This document shows, piece by piece, positions 50,301 to 58,107 of a stretch of 64,000 bases of DNA. Under the pieces are notes generated by a model. The model was not told the DNA's origin. It worked only from the letters and a program-made list of their open reading frames with translations, and did not search any database. The first letter of the stretch is position 1. Each line of letters opens with the position of its first letter. The position numbers were made by a program, and so were the translations under genes. Origin of the DNA: Yinghuangia sp045039925 (GTDB lineage Bacteria > Actinomycetota > Actinomycetes > Streptomycetales > Streptomycetaceae); assembly GCA_045039925.1 (NCBI GenBank), contig CP108400.1:4092001-4156000 (forward strand), read 5' to 3'.

Positions 50301-50884
50301 GAGCCCTCGGCGAGGTAGGAGTACGCCACCGCACGGGCCTTCGCGCCCGGCCGTGCGACGCGCGCCAGACGGGCCGCGTGGCGCCGGGTGGCCTCGCGGC
50401 GCACCATGTGGCGGGCCCGCGCGGCGGTCACCCCGGCGCCCTTGAGGGTGTGCCGCACGCGGTCGGCCGGTGTCTCGACGAACGCCTCTTCCGCGGCCTG
50501 TTCGCGCCGCAGGAAGTTGACCGCGACGCGGTCGGCGACCTCGTCCTCGCGGCTCAGGAAGCCGATGCGGCCCAGCACGCCGCGCAGGCGCCGCGACCGA
50601 CGGTAGGGCGCGACCACCGCGGGGACCGGGACGCGGATGACGGTGGCCGCGCCGCGCTCCGGGTCGCCGAGCGTGGTCACCTCGCGGGCCGAGGTGCGCG
50701 ACCGCCCGAGCACCACGACGTCCCAGCCGCGTTCCGCCATCCCGAGCGCGAGCTTCTGGATGCGCGAGTCGCCGGTGATCCAGTTCATCCGCAGCAGCAC
50801 CAGGCGCGGCGGCGCGCCCGCCGCGCGGGGGGCGGTGACGGCGGTCGGGGCGGACCGTGCGGGAGCGGGCCGGGAGGCGGCCAT
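47306..50884 (-). CDS. Fused glycosyltransferase: GT4 domain joined to AGQ-family domain
   Basis: A 1,192-residue fusion in one open frame. Residues 1-~518 are a DSRVQK-type GT4 (MNWITGDSRIQKLALGMAERG, VIYDAQEFIAGAGYPDP, LVYSGWLAPERGVDTLAEAL, NHEISLITKYYEYMHAGLPIVVSD). Residues ~520-835 are an Ala-rich linker plus what looks like a partial second GT-B N-terminal domain (LDALAPEVVHACDPVALLIASH). Residues ~840-1,192 are an AGQ domain (MIGPANMAGQGWAWGQA, FHGSDVRDPRRHR, FVSTPDLLDFV, DADIVVDQLAIGNVGVLAAQAMAAG). ATG 50884 overlaps the stop before it (TGATG), and its own stop overlaps the next ATG. The same two domain types occur as separate proteins on both sides, which implies they act together. 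Confidence 0.87.
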   Translation of the reverse strand: MAASRPAPARSAPTAVTAPRAAGAPPRLVLLRMNWITGDSRIQKLALGMAERGWDVVVLGRSRTSAREVTTLGDPERGAATVIRVPVPAVVAPYRRSRRLRGVLGRIGFLSREDEVADRVAVNFLRREQAAEEAFVETPADRVRHTLKGAGVTAARARHMVRREATRRHAARLARVARPGAKARAVAYSYLAEGSGWRATQPQLVDFEAAFGPEIDALQPDIVHAQDITALGVGARAVERARRTGRKAVMIYDAQEFIAGAGYPDPEQKAAYVGLERELIARVDGVVTVSDTLADMLRDRYHLRDRPTIATNAPRLTRPTGGTGRGVRGAAGLPDDVPVLVYSGWLAPERGVDTLAEALVRLPDAHVVVVAGDRRPYFAELEARVAELGVGDRFHFVPYVDPEQVVDHLSSATIGIIPLRHLPNHEISLITKYYEYMHAGLPIVVSDVKTMAAFTRELGCGEVFDAGDAEGLAAAVRKVLADRERYVKPYAADGLLEEHSWDRQTEHVAALYERLTGLVPEPRATGTLAAELAAGAVEFADVAADDVPEDAPTGATASPRPGQPAEGTPAETVAAGRPPAELTDAAGVPAPAARAVVLVASATGVRRGVVTALADRARAEGLDTVVLAPDPDGPGDSTRRPPQAPEAAQVLLVPAPRTVAAGRDRRRGTDESVARAARTYAEFLGRTSSSLFERLPDLPSVGWRAALPEAVDAEVALAPVLDALAPEVVHACDPVALLIASHAAARAKKAGRKLAVEYHRPGADPTGLPETPEARRALRSLERLCVPRATHVHATPPTPTTGSPAPSGDSASVGGGTSPATASAGTNSAAQAASPVAGASLMIGPANMAGQGWAWGQAAERHLGISAEVFALHREGPLRFPADRYLTTAGWESVGVHLALRRHAVGTATHVLLESGLPLTGKAARSGRFSGDADVLLDAGIAVGLVFHGSDVRDPRRHRELYAESPFADPNSQVSQDLQPRYDARMRDVADWDGPVFVSTPDLLDFVVDRWPHAVWLPVVVDLDAWRPGDEPLRRDKPVVLHAPSRGTLKSSPVVDAVVGDLAARGLVEYRRVEGVPPADMPALVADADIVVDQLAIGNVGVLAAQAMAAGRVVVGHAAPRVRERFTGGVPQAEATPQTLRTVLTGLLDERDAARELADRGPAFAAAHHDGRRSAAALASFLARHAPSQGET

Positions 50885-52377
50885 CAGCCCGCCAACCGCT
50901 CGTACAGTCCCAGCAGTTCGGGCACCTGCGCCTCCCACGTGTTGCGGACGAGCAGGTCCCCTTCGTAGGGCTTCACGTACTTGTCGCGGTCCGCGAGCAC
51001 CGCCCGCACCCCGGCCGCGAAGGCCTCGCTGTCGCCCGCCGGGAACACCTCGCCGATGCCCTGCTCGCGCGTGAACGCGCCGACCGTGCGCAGGTCGGAC
51101 ACCACCAGCGGCAGGCGCGCGTTGAGGTACTCGTAGTACTTGCTGGGCAGCGAGAGCTCGTAGTTCGGCGAGTGGAGCGACGTCACGATGCCGACGCTGC
51201 CGGCCGCGAGGTGGGCCACCACCTGGTGCGGCTTGACGTACGGCAGGATGTGCAGCCGGTCGGACACGCCGAGGTCGCGGGCCTGCCGCTCCAGCGCGTC
51301 GACGTACGGGTTGCGTGCGGTGACCATCGCGAGGTGCACGTCCGGCAGCGACGGCAGGGCCGCCACGGCGGTCTCCAGCGAGCGTTCGGGCGCGGTCATC
51401 CCGGCGTACACCATCAGCGGCACGTCGGGGCCGAGCCCGGCCGCGGCCCGCACGTCGGGCACCGCGTCCGCGTCGTCCCCCGAGGCCAGTTCGGCGACGG
51501 TCGGCGCGTTGCACACCACGGTCGGCCGCACGTCGAGCCCGTGGTCGGCGGTCAGCAGGTCGGCAATGGTGTCGGAGACGGTGATGACGCCGTCGGCGAG
51601 GCGGATGTACTTGCGCTCCTGGGCGGCCATCGCCGGGCGGAACGCCGGGTCGCCGGGCCGCTCCCAGCCCGCGATGTACTCGTGCGCGTCGTAGACGATC
51701 CGCACCGGGTGCCCCGTGCCGCGCAGCTTGAGCCCCGCGCGCACCACGAGCCCCACGGTGTCGAAGTCGTGGGCGTGCAGCAGGTCCGGTTCGAGCTCGG
51801 CGATCACCGGGGCGAAAGCGGTGTCGAAGTCGACCAGTTGGGGCTGCGTGAGCCACGCGCCGCCGTCCCGGCCGAGGCCGACGGCCAGGCGCGTGCGGCC
51901 GCCCGGCTGCTTGGCCTTGGCCGCGGACCGCTCGTAGAGCCTGCGGCGGGCCTCGATCCAGTAGCCGCGCGCCCGGTCGGCGGCGGTCAGCCCGGTCAGC
52001 CGCAGCTTGGCGGCGAGGTCGTCGTCGCCGAGTGCGGCGAGGCGGCGCTCGACCTCCAGGTCGGCGCGCAGGGCCCGGCGCGCGTCGACGCGCATGCGCG
52101 CCTGCTCGCCGGAGCGGTAGCCGAGCCGCCCCGCGACCCCGCGCGGCGGGTTGTCCTTGCGGTACGTCTGGGCCGTCATGCGCAGCGGTACGCGGATCAC
52201 CCGCGCGTCGCCGATCGTGTACTCCTCGCGGGTGTTCCCGCGCGCCCGGCCGAGCAGCACGACGTCCCACCCGGCCTCGGCGACCGACCGCGCGGTCTTC
52301 TGCACGCGCGAGTCGCCGTCCACGAAGTTGCTGACGACCATGACCGCGAGCCGCGGCCGCTGCTCTGCTCCCTGCAC
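50884..52377 (-). CDS. Family 4 glycosyltransferase, DSRVQK subgroup
   Basis: A 497-residue GT-B transferase paralogous to the one at 44260 and to the first half of the fusion. Key segments: VMVVSNFVDGDSRVQKTARSVAEAG, PDLLHAHDFDTVGLVVRAG, IVYDAHEYIAGWERPGDP, LMVYAGMTAPERSLETAVAAL, LHILPYVKPHQVVAHLAAG and NYELSLPSKYYEYLNARLPLVVSD. GTG 52377 has a GAGAGAG run about ten bases upstream. It is the first gene of a set of four with one- to four-base overlaps (this gene, fusion, AGQ protein, GT4). A 142-bp gap separates it from the next upstream gene and may contain its promoter. Confidence 0.88.
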   Translation of the reverse strand: MQGAEQRPRLAVMVVSNFVDGDSRVQKTARSVAEAGWDVVLLGRARGNTREEYTIGDARVIRVPLRMTAQTYRKDNPPRGVAGRLGYRSGEQARMRVDARRALRADLEVERRLAALGDDDLAAKLRLTGLTAADRARGYWIEARRRLYERSAAKAKQPGGRTRLAVGLGRDGGAWLTQPQLVDFDTAFAPVIAELEPDLLHAHDFDTVGLVVRAGLKLRGTGHPVRIVYDAHEYIAGWERPGDPAFRPAMAAQERKYIRLADGVITVSDTIADLLTADHGLDVRPTVVCNAPTVAELASGDDADAVPDVRAAAGLGPDVPLMVYAGMTAPERSLETAVAALPSLPDVHLAMVTARNPYVDALERQARDLGVSDRLHILPYVKPHQVVAHLAAGSVGIVTSLHSPNYELSLPSKYYEYLNARLPLVVSDLRTVGAFTREQGIGEVFPAGDSEAFAAGVRAVLADRDKYVKPYEGDLLVRNTWEAQVPELLGLYERLAG

Positions 52378-52519
52378 TGCGGGTCACTCTCTCTCGACTG
52401 TGCGGTGGTCAAGGCCGGGTGCGTGGCCCGGATCACGCGGTCAGTTTGCCACGCCCGGCGTTTCCCCCCGGGGACAGCACGCGGGCGGCCGGTGCGGTCT
52501 TGGCGCGGTGTCGCCGGGA

Positions 52520-53797
52520 TCACGACCGCTTGCGCAGTGCGCCCATTTTGACCAGCTTGACCCGGGCACGCTTGCGGGCGCCGTCCAGGCGCCGCACCAG
52601 CAGGTGCGCGCGGGGGTTGTCCTCGATGCGGTCGCGCACCGACCGCGGCGGCACCGTCGCGGCGCGGGCGCCCTGGCGGCCCAGCGCCTGGCGGAGCCGC
52701 GACAGCTCGGCCTCCAGGGCGGCGATGCGGCCCCGGCCTTCGACCACCGGCCAGTCGGGCCGGTCGGCGACGACCTTGACCGGGGGCTCGCGGTACGCGT
52801 CCAGCAACTGCCGTGCCACGGTGCCCAGATCGTGGCGCTTGTGCACCCATTCCACCGATTCGACGCGCAGCCGCGCGCGTTCGCCGGGATCGCCCGCGAG
52901 GCGGCGTACGACGTCCCCGAGGTCGGCGCCGACCGCCTCGACCACCGGGCAGCCGGGCACCCGGGCGCGGTTGCGCTCGTGCACGTGCGCGATGGCGATC
53001 GCGCCGCAGGCCATGCCCTCGACCGACACCATGCCGTGGTCGCCGATGGTCAGGCTGTCCACGATCATGTCGGCGCGCGCGAACTCGGCCTTGACCTGGT
53101 TGTGCGAGAGGCCGGACAGCGGCCGGTACTCGACGACGCCCTCCTCGTGCAGCGGCACCAGCGCGGCGTCCACCAGGTGCGAGCCCTTGGTGGCGCGCTT
53201 GGACGGCAGGTGCACGACCACCGGCACGCGCGGCTCCGGCCCGCGCTCGGTGCGCCACGCGTCGGCGTCGACGGCCAGCGGGACGAGCTCGGCGTCCGGC
53301 ACGTAGTCGAGCAGGCCCGGCGTCGAGACGAACATGCGGTCGCTGTGCCGCCGGGCGATCTCGACCATGGCGTGGATGCGCACCTCGTCGACGACCGCGT
53401 CCTTGAGGTACGAGTCGGGCTCCCGCTCCATGTGCACGCTGCGCAGCCGCACGTCGGAGCCGTGCCAGTGCATGAAGACCTTCTTGCCGAGCGAGCGCAG
53501 CAGCGGCAGGTCCCACAGGGCGGGCAGCAGCGGCTCGTGGGCGTTGAGGAGCGAGCGTCCGTACTGGAAGTGGAAGACGTCGAAGTTGCGGACCGCGTGG
53601 TCGAGGACCTGCCAGCGGTAGTCGGGTTCGGCGAGCAGGCGGTCGGCGTCCCACACCCGGTCGGGCACGATGCCGAAGGCCGGCTCCCCGAAGCTCCACA
53701 CCTCCGCGTGGACGCCGAGCGCGCGCAGTCCGCGTGCCCAGGTGCTGGGTTGTCCGGCGATGTCGCGGGGGGCGTAGAGAACCCGGAGTGACGTCAT
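52520..53797 (-). CDS. GT-B glycosyltransferase-like protein, AGQ family, with basic coiled tail
   Basis: A 425-residue AGQ-family member starting directly at the conserved part: LRVLYAPRDIAGQPSTWARGL. It has FMHWHGSDVRLRSVHME, MFVSTPGLLDYVPDAELVPLAVD, VVHLPSKRATKGSHLVDAAL and ADMIVDSLTIGDHGMVSVEGMACG, where the second acid of E-x7-E is kept but the first is Gly. Residues ~350-425 hold a short coiled coil (RIAALEAELSRLRQAL) and a very basic end (RRLDGARKRARVKLVKMGALRKRS), perhaps for membrane contact. ATG 53797 has AGGAAG nine bases upstream. It lies 47 bp after the GT4 gene ending at 53845. Substrate unknown. Confidence 0.82.
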   Translation of the reverse strand: MTSLRVLYAPRDIAGQPSTWARGLRALGVHAEVWSFGEPAFGIVPDRVWDADRLLAEPDYRWQVLDHAVRNFDVFHFQYGRSLLNAHEPLLPALWDLPLLRSLGKKVFMHWHGSDVRLRSVHMEREPDSYLKDAVVDEVRIHAMVEIARRHSDRMFVSTPGLLDYVPDAELVPLAVDADAWRTERGPEPRVPVVVHLPSKRATKGSHLVDAALVPLHEEGVVEYRPLSGLSHNQVKAEFARADMIVDSLTIGDHGMVSVEGMACGAIAIAHVHERNRARVPGCPVVEAVGADLGDVVRRLAGDPGERARLRVESVEWVHKRHDLGTVARQLLDAYREPPVKVVADRPDWPVVEGRGRIAALEAELSRLRQALGRQGARAATVPPRSVRDRIEDNPRAHLLVRRLDGARKRARVKLVKMGALRKRS

Positions 53798-53844
53798 GGC
53801 GGCGTGTCTTCCTGCGTTCGCGGACGGGGTGTGCGGACGGGGGG

Positions 53845-55017
53845 TCAGGAGGCGCGGTCGGGCACGGGGAGGTCCGCGTACAGCCGGAGCAGCGTCTTGG
53901 CGTCGTGCTCCCAGGACAGCAGCGGTTCCGCGGCGCGCACGTTGGCCAGGAGCTCCGGGTAGCGGTCGCGGGCCTCGCGCACCGCCGCGGCCAGCGATGC
54001 GGCGTCGCCCGGCCGGTAGAGCGTGCCGAGGTCGTGCTGCCGTACCACGCGCGCGAGTTCGCGCACGTCGGTGGCGACGACCGGCACCCCGGCCCGGACC
54101 GCGTGGAACAGCTTGTTGGGCATCGCGAGCCGGTGGTTCTCCCAGCGGTCCGAGTGCGTCACGAGCGCGAGTCCGGTACGCCGCAGCAACGCGTCGACGT
54201 CGTCCACCGGCAGCGCGCCGCGGACCTGCACGGGCCCCCGGTCGAGTGCCGCGAGGTACGTGTCGTCGGACGGCCCGACCAGCGTGACCTCGAAGTCCGG
54301 CAGGTCGCGGGCGGCGGCGACGATCGCCTCGATCTCGCGGTACGGCGCGATCCGCCCCGCGTACACCGCGCCCTCGGGGGTCTCCGGCAGCGGCACCTCG
54401 GCGGCGGCCGTACCGCTCGGGAAGGTGTTGTGCACGACGGTGACGTGCGGCCAGCCGTAGCGGGCGCGCAGGGCGTCCGCGACGCCCTCGCCGACCGTGA
54501 TCACCGCGGCGGCCTCGGCGCCCAGTTCGCCTTCGACCTTGGCCTCGCGCGCCGCGCGCACCGGTGTCGGACGGCCCACGCGCGGGCGGCCGGACCACAG
54601 TTCGTGCGTGTCGTAGACCAGCGGCACGTGGCGCTCGCGGGCGAGTTCGGCGCCCAGTTCGAGGGTGTTGAAGTCGTGGGCGTGCACGACGTCGAAGGTG
54701 CGGGCCAGCGCGTCGGTGCGGGCCGCGCGGGACCACGCGGCGAACGCGGACGCGCGGTGCTGCGGCAGCAGCGCCCAGCGTGCCGCCCGCATGTGCGGCG
54801 GCAGCCGGCGTCCGCCGCCGACGGGTGCCCCGGCCTTCTGGAAGACCGAGGCGCCGCCGACGGACGAGACGGTGACTCCGCGCGGCGGGGTCCAGTCCTC
54901 GGGCACGCCCCTGCCGATGACGTGCACGTGGTGCCCGGCGTCGGCCAGCGTCGTCGCCTCGCGCACCACGCGGGTGTCGGTGGCGACGGAGGTGATGACG
55001 AGCATCAGGATGTTCAC
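53845..55017 (-). CDS. Family 4 (GT-B) glycosyltransferase
   Basis: A 390-residue GT-B protein. ILMLVITSVATDTRVVREATTLADAG opens it, with FDVVHAHDFNTLELGAELA and LVYDTHELWSGRPRVGRP in the N-terminal domain, and AVYAGRIAPYREIEAIVAAA, VQVRGALPVDDVDALL and NHRLAMPNKLFHAVRAGVPVVATD in the donor domain. The last segment lacks the usual acids (His-Arg-Leu ... Phe-His). GTG 55017 overlaps the GT2 stop by four bases, so the two are co-translated. It is a more distant relative of the DSRVQK group. Likely a step in polymer assembly. Confidence 0.86.
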   Translation of the reverse strand: MNILMLVITSVATDTRVVREATTLADAGHHVHVIGRGVPEDWTPPRGVTVSSVGGASVFQKAGAPVGGGRRLPPHMRAARWALLPQHRASAFAAWSRAARTDALARTFDVVHAHDFNTLELGAELARERHVPLVYDTHELWSGRPRVGRPTPVRAAREAKVEGELGAEAAAVITVGEGVADALRARYGWPHVTVVHNTFPSGTAAAEVPLPETPEGAVYAGRIAPYREIEAIVAAARDLPDFEVTLVGPSDDTYLAALDRGPVQVRGALPVDDVDALLRRTGLALVTHSDRWENHRLAMPNKLFHAVRAGVPVVATDVRELARVVRQHDLGTLYRPGDAASLAAAVREARDRYPELLANVRAAEPLLSWEHDAKTLLRLYADLPVPDRAS

Positions 55018-56099
55018 CGCGGGTCGGTCTCCCCGGCCGTGCCGATGTCGGCGGCGGTGCCGGTGGCCACCTGCTCGGCGAGGCCGCGCGGGCTGCTCAG
55101 GAAGCCGACCGCCCACGAGCCGTGCATGGTGGCCATCGCGACCGGGAGCCGGACGAGCGCGGAGGGCTTGAGGCCGCGTCCCTCCCACACGGAACCGGCG
55201 AGGATCGCGGCGGCGTACCCGGCAGGCAGCACGAACGCGCGCCGGAACCCGGCCGCGCCCGCGACCGTCCCGCCGACGACCGCGACCAGCGCGACGGGCG
55301 CGGCCAGGTAGCGCGGGTTGACCGAGCCCTTGTGGTGCCGGGTCACGACGCGGCGCCACCGGCCGTAGTGGAAGTACTGCTTGGCGAGCGCCTTCACCGT
55401 GGGCCGCGGGCGGTACGACACCCGCAGGTCCGGCGAGAACCACACCAGGTGGCCGGCCTGCCGGATGCGGTAGTTCAGCTCCCAGTCCTGCGCCCGGATG
55501 AACTCCTCGTTGTAGCCGCCGAGGCGTTCCAGCACCTCGCGGCGGAACACGCCGAGGTACACCGTGTCCGACGGACCCGCGCCGCCGCCGGTGTGGAACC
55601 GCGCGTTGCCGACCCCGAGCTTGGACGTCATCGCCCCCGCGACGGCCTCCTCGAACGCCGTCGTGCCCTCCGCGTCCATGATGCCGCCGACGTTGGCGGC
55701 GCCGGTGTCGCTGAGCAGCGCCACGGCGGTCCGCACGTACTCGGGCGGCAGGATGCCGTGGCCGTCGACGCGCACGATGACCGGGTGCCGGGCGACCTTG
55801 ATGGCCGCGTTGAGCGCGGCCGGCGTACGCCCGGTCGGGTTGGGCACCGTGCGCACGCGCGGGTCCGCCGCGGCGAGCCGGGCCGCGATCTCGTCCGTGT
55901 CGTCGGTCGACGGCCCGAGTGCGATCACGAGTTCCAGCTCGCCCTTGTAGTCCTGGGAGAGCGCGCGGCGCACCGCCTCTTCGAGGTGGCGCGACTCGTT
56001 GAGCACGGGCATGACGATCGACACCGGCGGCGTCGGCGGCAGCGGCGGCAGGTCGCCGGGGCGGTCATGGGCGTCGGGAGTACGCGGGATCGGGTTCAT
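55014..56099 (-). CDS. Family 2 glycosyltransferase, ExoA-like, with C-terminal membrane spans
   Basis: A 361-residue GT2. PPVSIVMPVLNESRHLEEAVRR starts the GT-A fold, VIVRVDGHGILPPEYV is the DXD-type metal site (Asp-Gly-His), and FIRAQDWELNYRIRQAG is the catalytic-base region. Two or more hydrophobic segments follow at about 270-300 (YLAAPVALVAVVGGTVAGAAGF, GYAAAILAGSVW). It could begin the chain on a lipid carrier or extend it at the membrane. ATG 56099 has TACTCT nine bases upstream. It is the first gene of the long minus-strand glycosyltransferase run and is divergent from LCP 5. Confidence 0.88.
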   Translation of the reverse strand: MNPIPRTPDAHDRPGDLPPLPPTPPVSIVMPVLNESRHLEEAVRRALSQDYKGELELVIALGPSTDDTDEIAARLAAADPRVRTVPNPTGRTPAALNAAIKVARHPVIVRVDGHGILPPEYVRTAVALLSDTGAANVGGIMDAEGTTAFEEAVAGAMTSKLGVGNARFHTGGGAGPSDTVYLGVFRREVLERLGGYNEEFIRAQDWELNYRIRQAGHLVWFSPDLRVSYRPRPTVKALAKQYFHYGRWRRVVTRHHKGSVNPRYLAAPVALVAVVGGTVAGAAGFRRAFVLPAGYAAAILAGSVWEGRGLKPSALVRLPVAMATMHGSWAVGFLSSPRGLAEQVATGTAADIGTAGETDPR

Positions 56100-56139
56100 C
56101 GAGACCCGAGAGTACTGCGGAAGCAGAAACGTGTTGACA

Positions 56140-56161
56140 CCCTCCGGCGGCCCACGGAGGG
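56140..56161. repeat. 7-bp inverted repeat in the divergent GT2/LCP 5 gap
   Basis: CCCTCCG (56140-56146) and CGGAGGG (56155-56161) with an 8-base centre, directly after a TTGACA hexamer at 56134-56139 for which no -10 was found. Could be an operator or hairpin. The 271-bp gap also holds TAAGGT at 56231-56236, a possible -10. Confidence 0.35.
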
Positions 56162-56370
56162 CCGTGGGGGCCTGATCATCTCCTCCGGACGCCCCGGCGT
56201 GCCTTCGGCGGACGTCCGCGGGGGCCGTCCTAAGGTGGTGACTCCGCGTCAGCCCCCGGGTGAACCGCGCGGAACGGGGCAGTGGTTGTGCGAGACCGCC
56301 GCCATCAGACCGCCGCCGTCAAGCGGTGCCCGAGGCAGACCGGACCGGGCGGAGGAGGGGAAGACCAGGC

Positions 56371-57903
56371 ATGGCGACGCGCAATTCGACAGCCGGACGT
56401 ACCCCGCCCGCCGCACGGCCGACGCGCCGCTGGGCGATGACCGTCACCGGGTTCCTGGCCGTACTGGTCCTGCTCACCAGCGGCATCGGCTGGGCCTGGG
56501 TCAAATACCTGGACGGCAAGATCAACCGGGTCGACCCGTTCGCGGGCCTGGGCAACCGTCCGGACACCGGGTCCGACGACGACCTCAACTTCCTGGTCGT
56601 CGGCACGGACAGCCGCGAAGGCGTCTCGCGCGCCCGGCTCAACGAGCTGCACGCGGGCGGCGAGAGCTGCGACTGCACGGACACGATGATGATCGTCCAC
56701 CTCAACGCCAAGCGCGACAAGGCGACGGTCGTCAGCATCCCGCGCGACAGCTACGTCACCTTCCCGGCGCACACGAACAAGCACACCGGACAGCAGGTCG
56801 GCGAGTCCAAGGGCAAGATCAACGCGGCGTACACCATGGGCGGGCGCCCGCTGACCATCGCGACGGTCGAGCGGGCCACCAACATCCGGATCGACCACTG
56901 GATCGAGGTGAACTTCCTGTCCTTCGTCGATGTCGTCGACAAGCTCGGCGGCGTCGACATGTGCACGCCCGTGCCGCTCAAGGACCCCAAGTCGGGCCTC
57001 GACCTGCCGGCCGGCACCACCCACCTGGACGGCGTGGACGCGCTGAAGTACGTGCGTGCCCGCTACATCGCCAGCGACCCGACCGGCGACATCGGCCGCA
57101 CGCAGCGGCAGCAGAAGTTCCTGTCGCAGATCCTGGCCCGTGCCACCAGCACCGGCACGCTGGCCAACCCGGTCAAGCTGAAGGGCGTGCTGGAGGCGGC
57201 ACTCGGCTCCCTGACCGTGGACAAGGACCTCGGGATAAAGAGCCTGCTCGACCTCGGCACCAAGATGAAGGGCATGTCCAACTCGGGTGTGACGTACGCC
57301 CAGATCCCGCTCAAGACGATGGACCACCAGGTCAAGGACTGGGGGTCGACGGTCCTGTGGGACGACGCCGGCGCGCGCGTGCTGTTCGACGCCATCCGCG
57401 ACGACCGCGACGTCCTGGAGCCGCCGAAGCCCACCCCGTCGGGCAAGGGCCAGTCCCCCTCGGCCCATGCCCCCGTGACCGTCGAGGTACCGCCGTCCGA
57501 GGTGTGGGTGCAGGTCTACAACGGCACCGACACACAGGGGCTGGGCGGCCGCGCGCACACCGACCTGTCGGCGGCCGGGTTCAGGATGAACGCCGCCGCG
57601 CGCGGCGGGCAGGCGATCGGGGTCACCGGGGTCACGCAGACCGTCGTCCGGTACGACCCGCGCTGGGACCGCTCGGTGCAGACGGTCGCCGCCGCGCTGC
57701 CCGGCGCGAAGCTGGAACCGGTCGAGGGGCTGGGCCGGACGATCGAGGTCGTCGTCGGGTCGCAGTACGCCGGGGTCACCCCGGTCGCCGCGGCCCTGTC
57801 CCCCGGCACGGGCAGTCCTGCCGCCCCGAGCACCGGCGGCTCGCCCTCCGGTCCGGCGCCCGCGATCACCGCGACCACGGGCGACAAGGTGGTGTGCAAG
57901 TGA
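56371..57903 (+). CDS. LCP-family cell-wall polymer ligase 5 with LytR_C domain
   Basis: A 510-residue LCP protein. A short basic N-terminus leads to a span at about 21-45 (AMTVTGFLAVLVLLTSGIGWAW). The LCP domain has FLVVGTDSREG, CTDTMMIVHLN, VVSIPRDSYVTFP, IDHWIEVNFLSFVDVVDKLGGV and YVRARYIASDPTGDIGR. A CDC pair (ESCDCTDT) in the first loop could form a disulfide. LytR_C lies at about 379-468. The tail ends TTGDKVVCK with one Cys before the last Lys. ATG 56371 follows GGAGGAGGGGAAG. It is divergent from the glycosyltransferase run and 205 bp before LCP 6, so the pair closes the polymer locus. Confidence 0.92.
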   Translation: MATRNSTAGRTPPAARPTRRWAMTVTGFLAVLVLLTSGIGWAWVKYLDGKINRVDPFAGLGNRPDTGSDDDLNFLVVGTDSREGVSRARLNELHAGGESCDCTDTMMIVHLNAKRDKATVVSIPRDSYVTFPAHTNKHTGQQVGESKGKINAAYTMGGRPLTIATVERATNIRIDHWIEVNFLSFVDVVDKLGGVDMCTPVPLKDPKSGLDLPAGTTHLDGVDALKYVRARYIASDPTGDIGRTQRQQKFLSQILARATSTGTLANPVKLKGVLEAALGSLTVDKDLGIKSLLDLGTKMKGMSNSGVTYAQIPLKTMDHQVKDWGSTVLWDDAGARVLFDAIRDDRDVLEPPKPTPSGKGQSPSAHAPVTVEVPPSEVWVQVYNGTDTQGLGGRAHTDLSAAGFRMNAAARGGQAIGVTGVTQTVVRYDPRWDRSVQTVAAALPGAKLEPVEGLGRTIEVVVGSQYAGVTPVAAALSPGTGSPAAPSTGGSPSGPAPAITATTGDKVVCK

Positions 57904-58107
57904 CGGCGGCGACGCGAATGCACGCGGCGGACACGGCGGACGTGGCCGACGCGTAGGTCGCGGGCCGCCCCGAAGCGCTGCGGAGACCGGCAGCGCGTGC
58001 GCCGGGCGGTGAACAAGCGGACACACACGTACCAACCGGGCCACAGATACGTCGTAGTCCGGTACGGGGTTTGCCGGGCACACGCGCACGATGGCAGGTT
58101 CGTACAC

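Noticed and set aside
47306..50884. Possibility that the fusion is two genes joined by a sequencing error
   Set aside because: The frame is continuous with an ordered linker, and start and stop both overlap their neighbours; no internal stop or start with a ribosome site was seen.
47330..50968. Plus-strand open frame of over 1,200 codons opposite the fused glycosyltransferase
   Set aside because: Shadow frame of Arg/Gly/His-rich low complexity without motifs.
50884..52387. Apparent extension of the fusion frame to 1,693 codons
   Set aside because: The part upstream of 50884 is an alternative frame of the GT4 gene and is Arg/Ala-rich noise; the ATG at 50884 overlaps that gene's stop.
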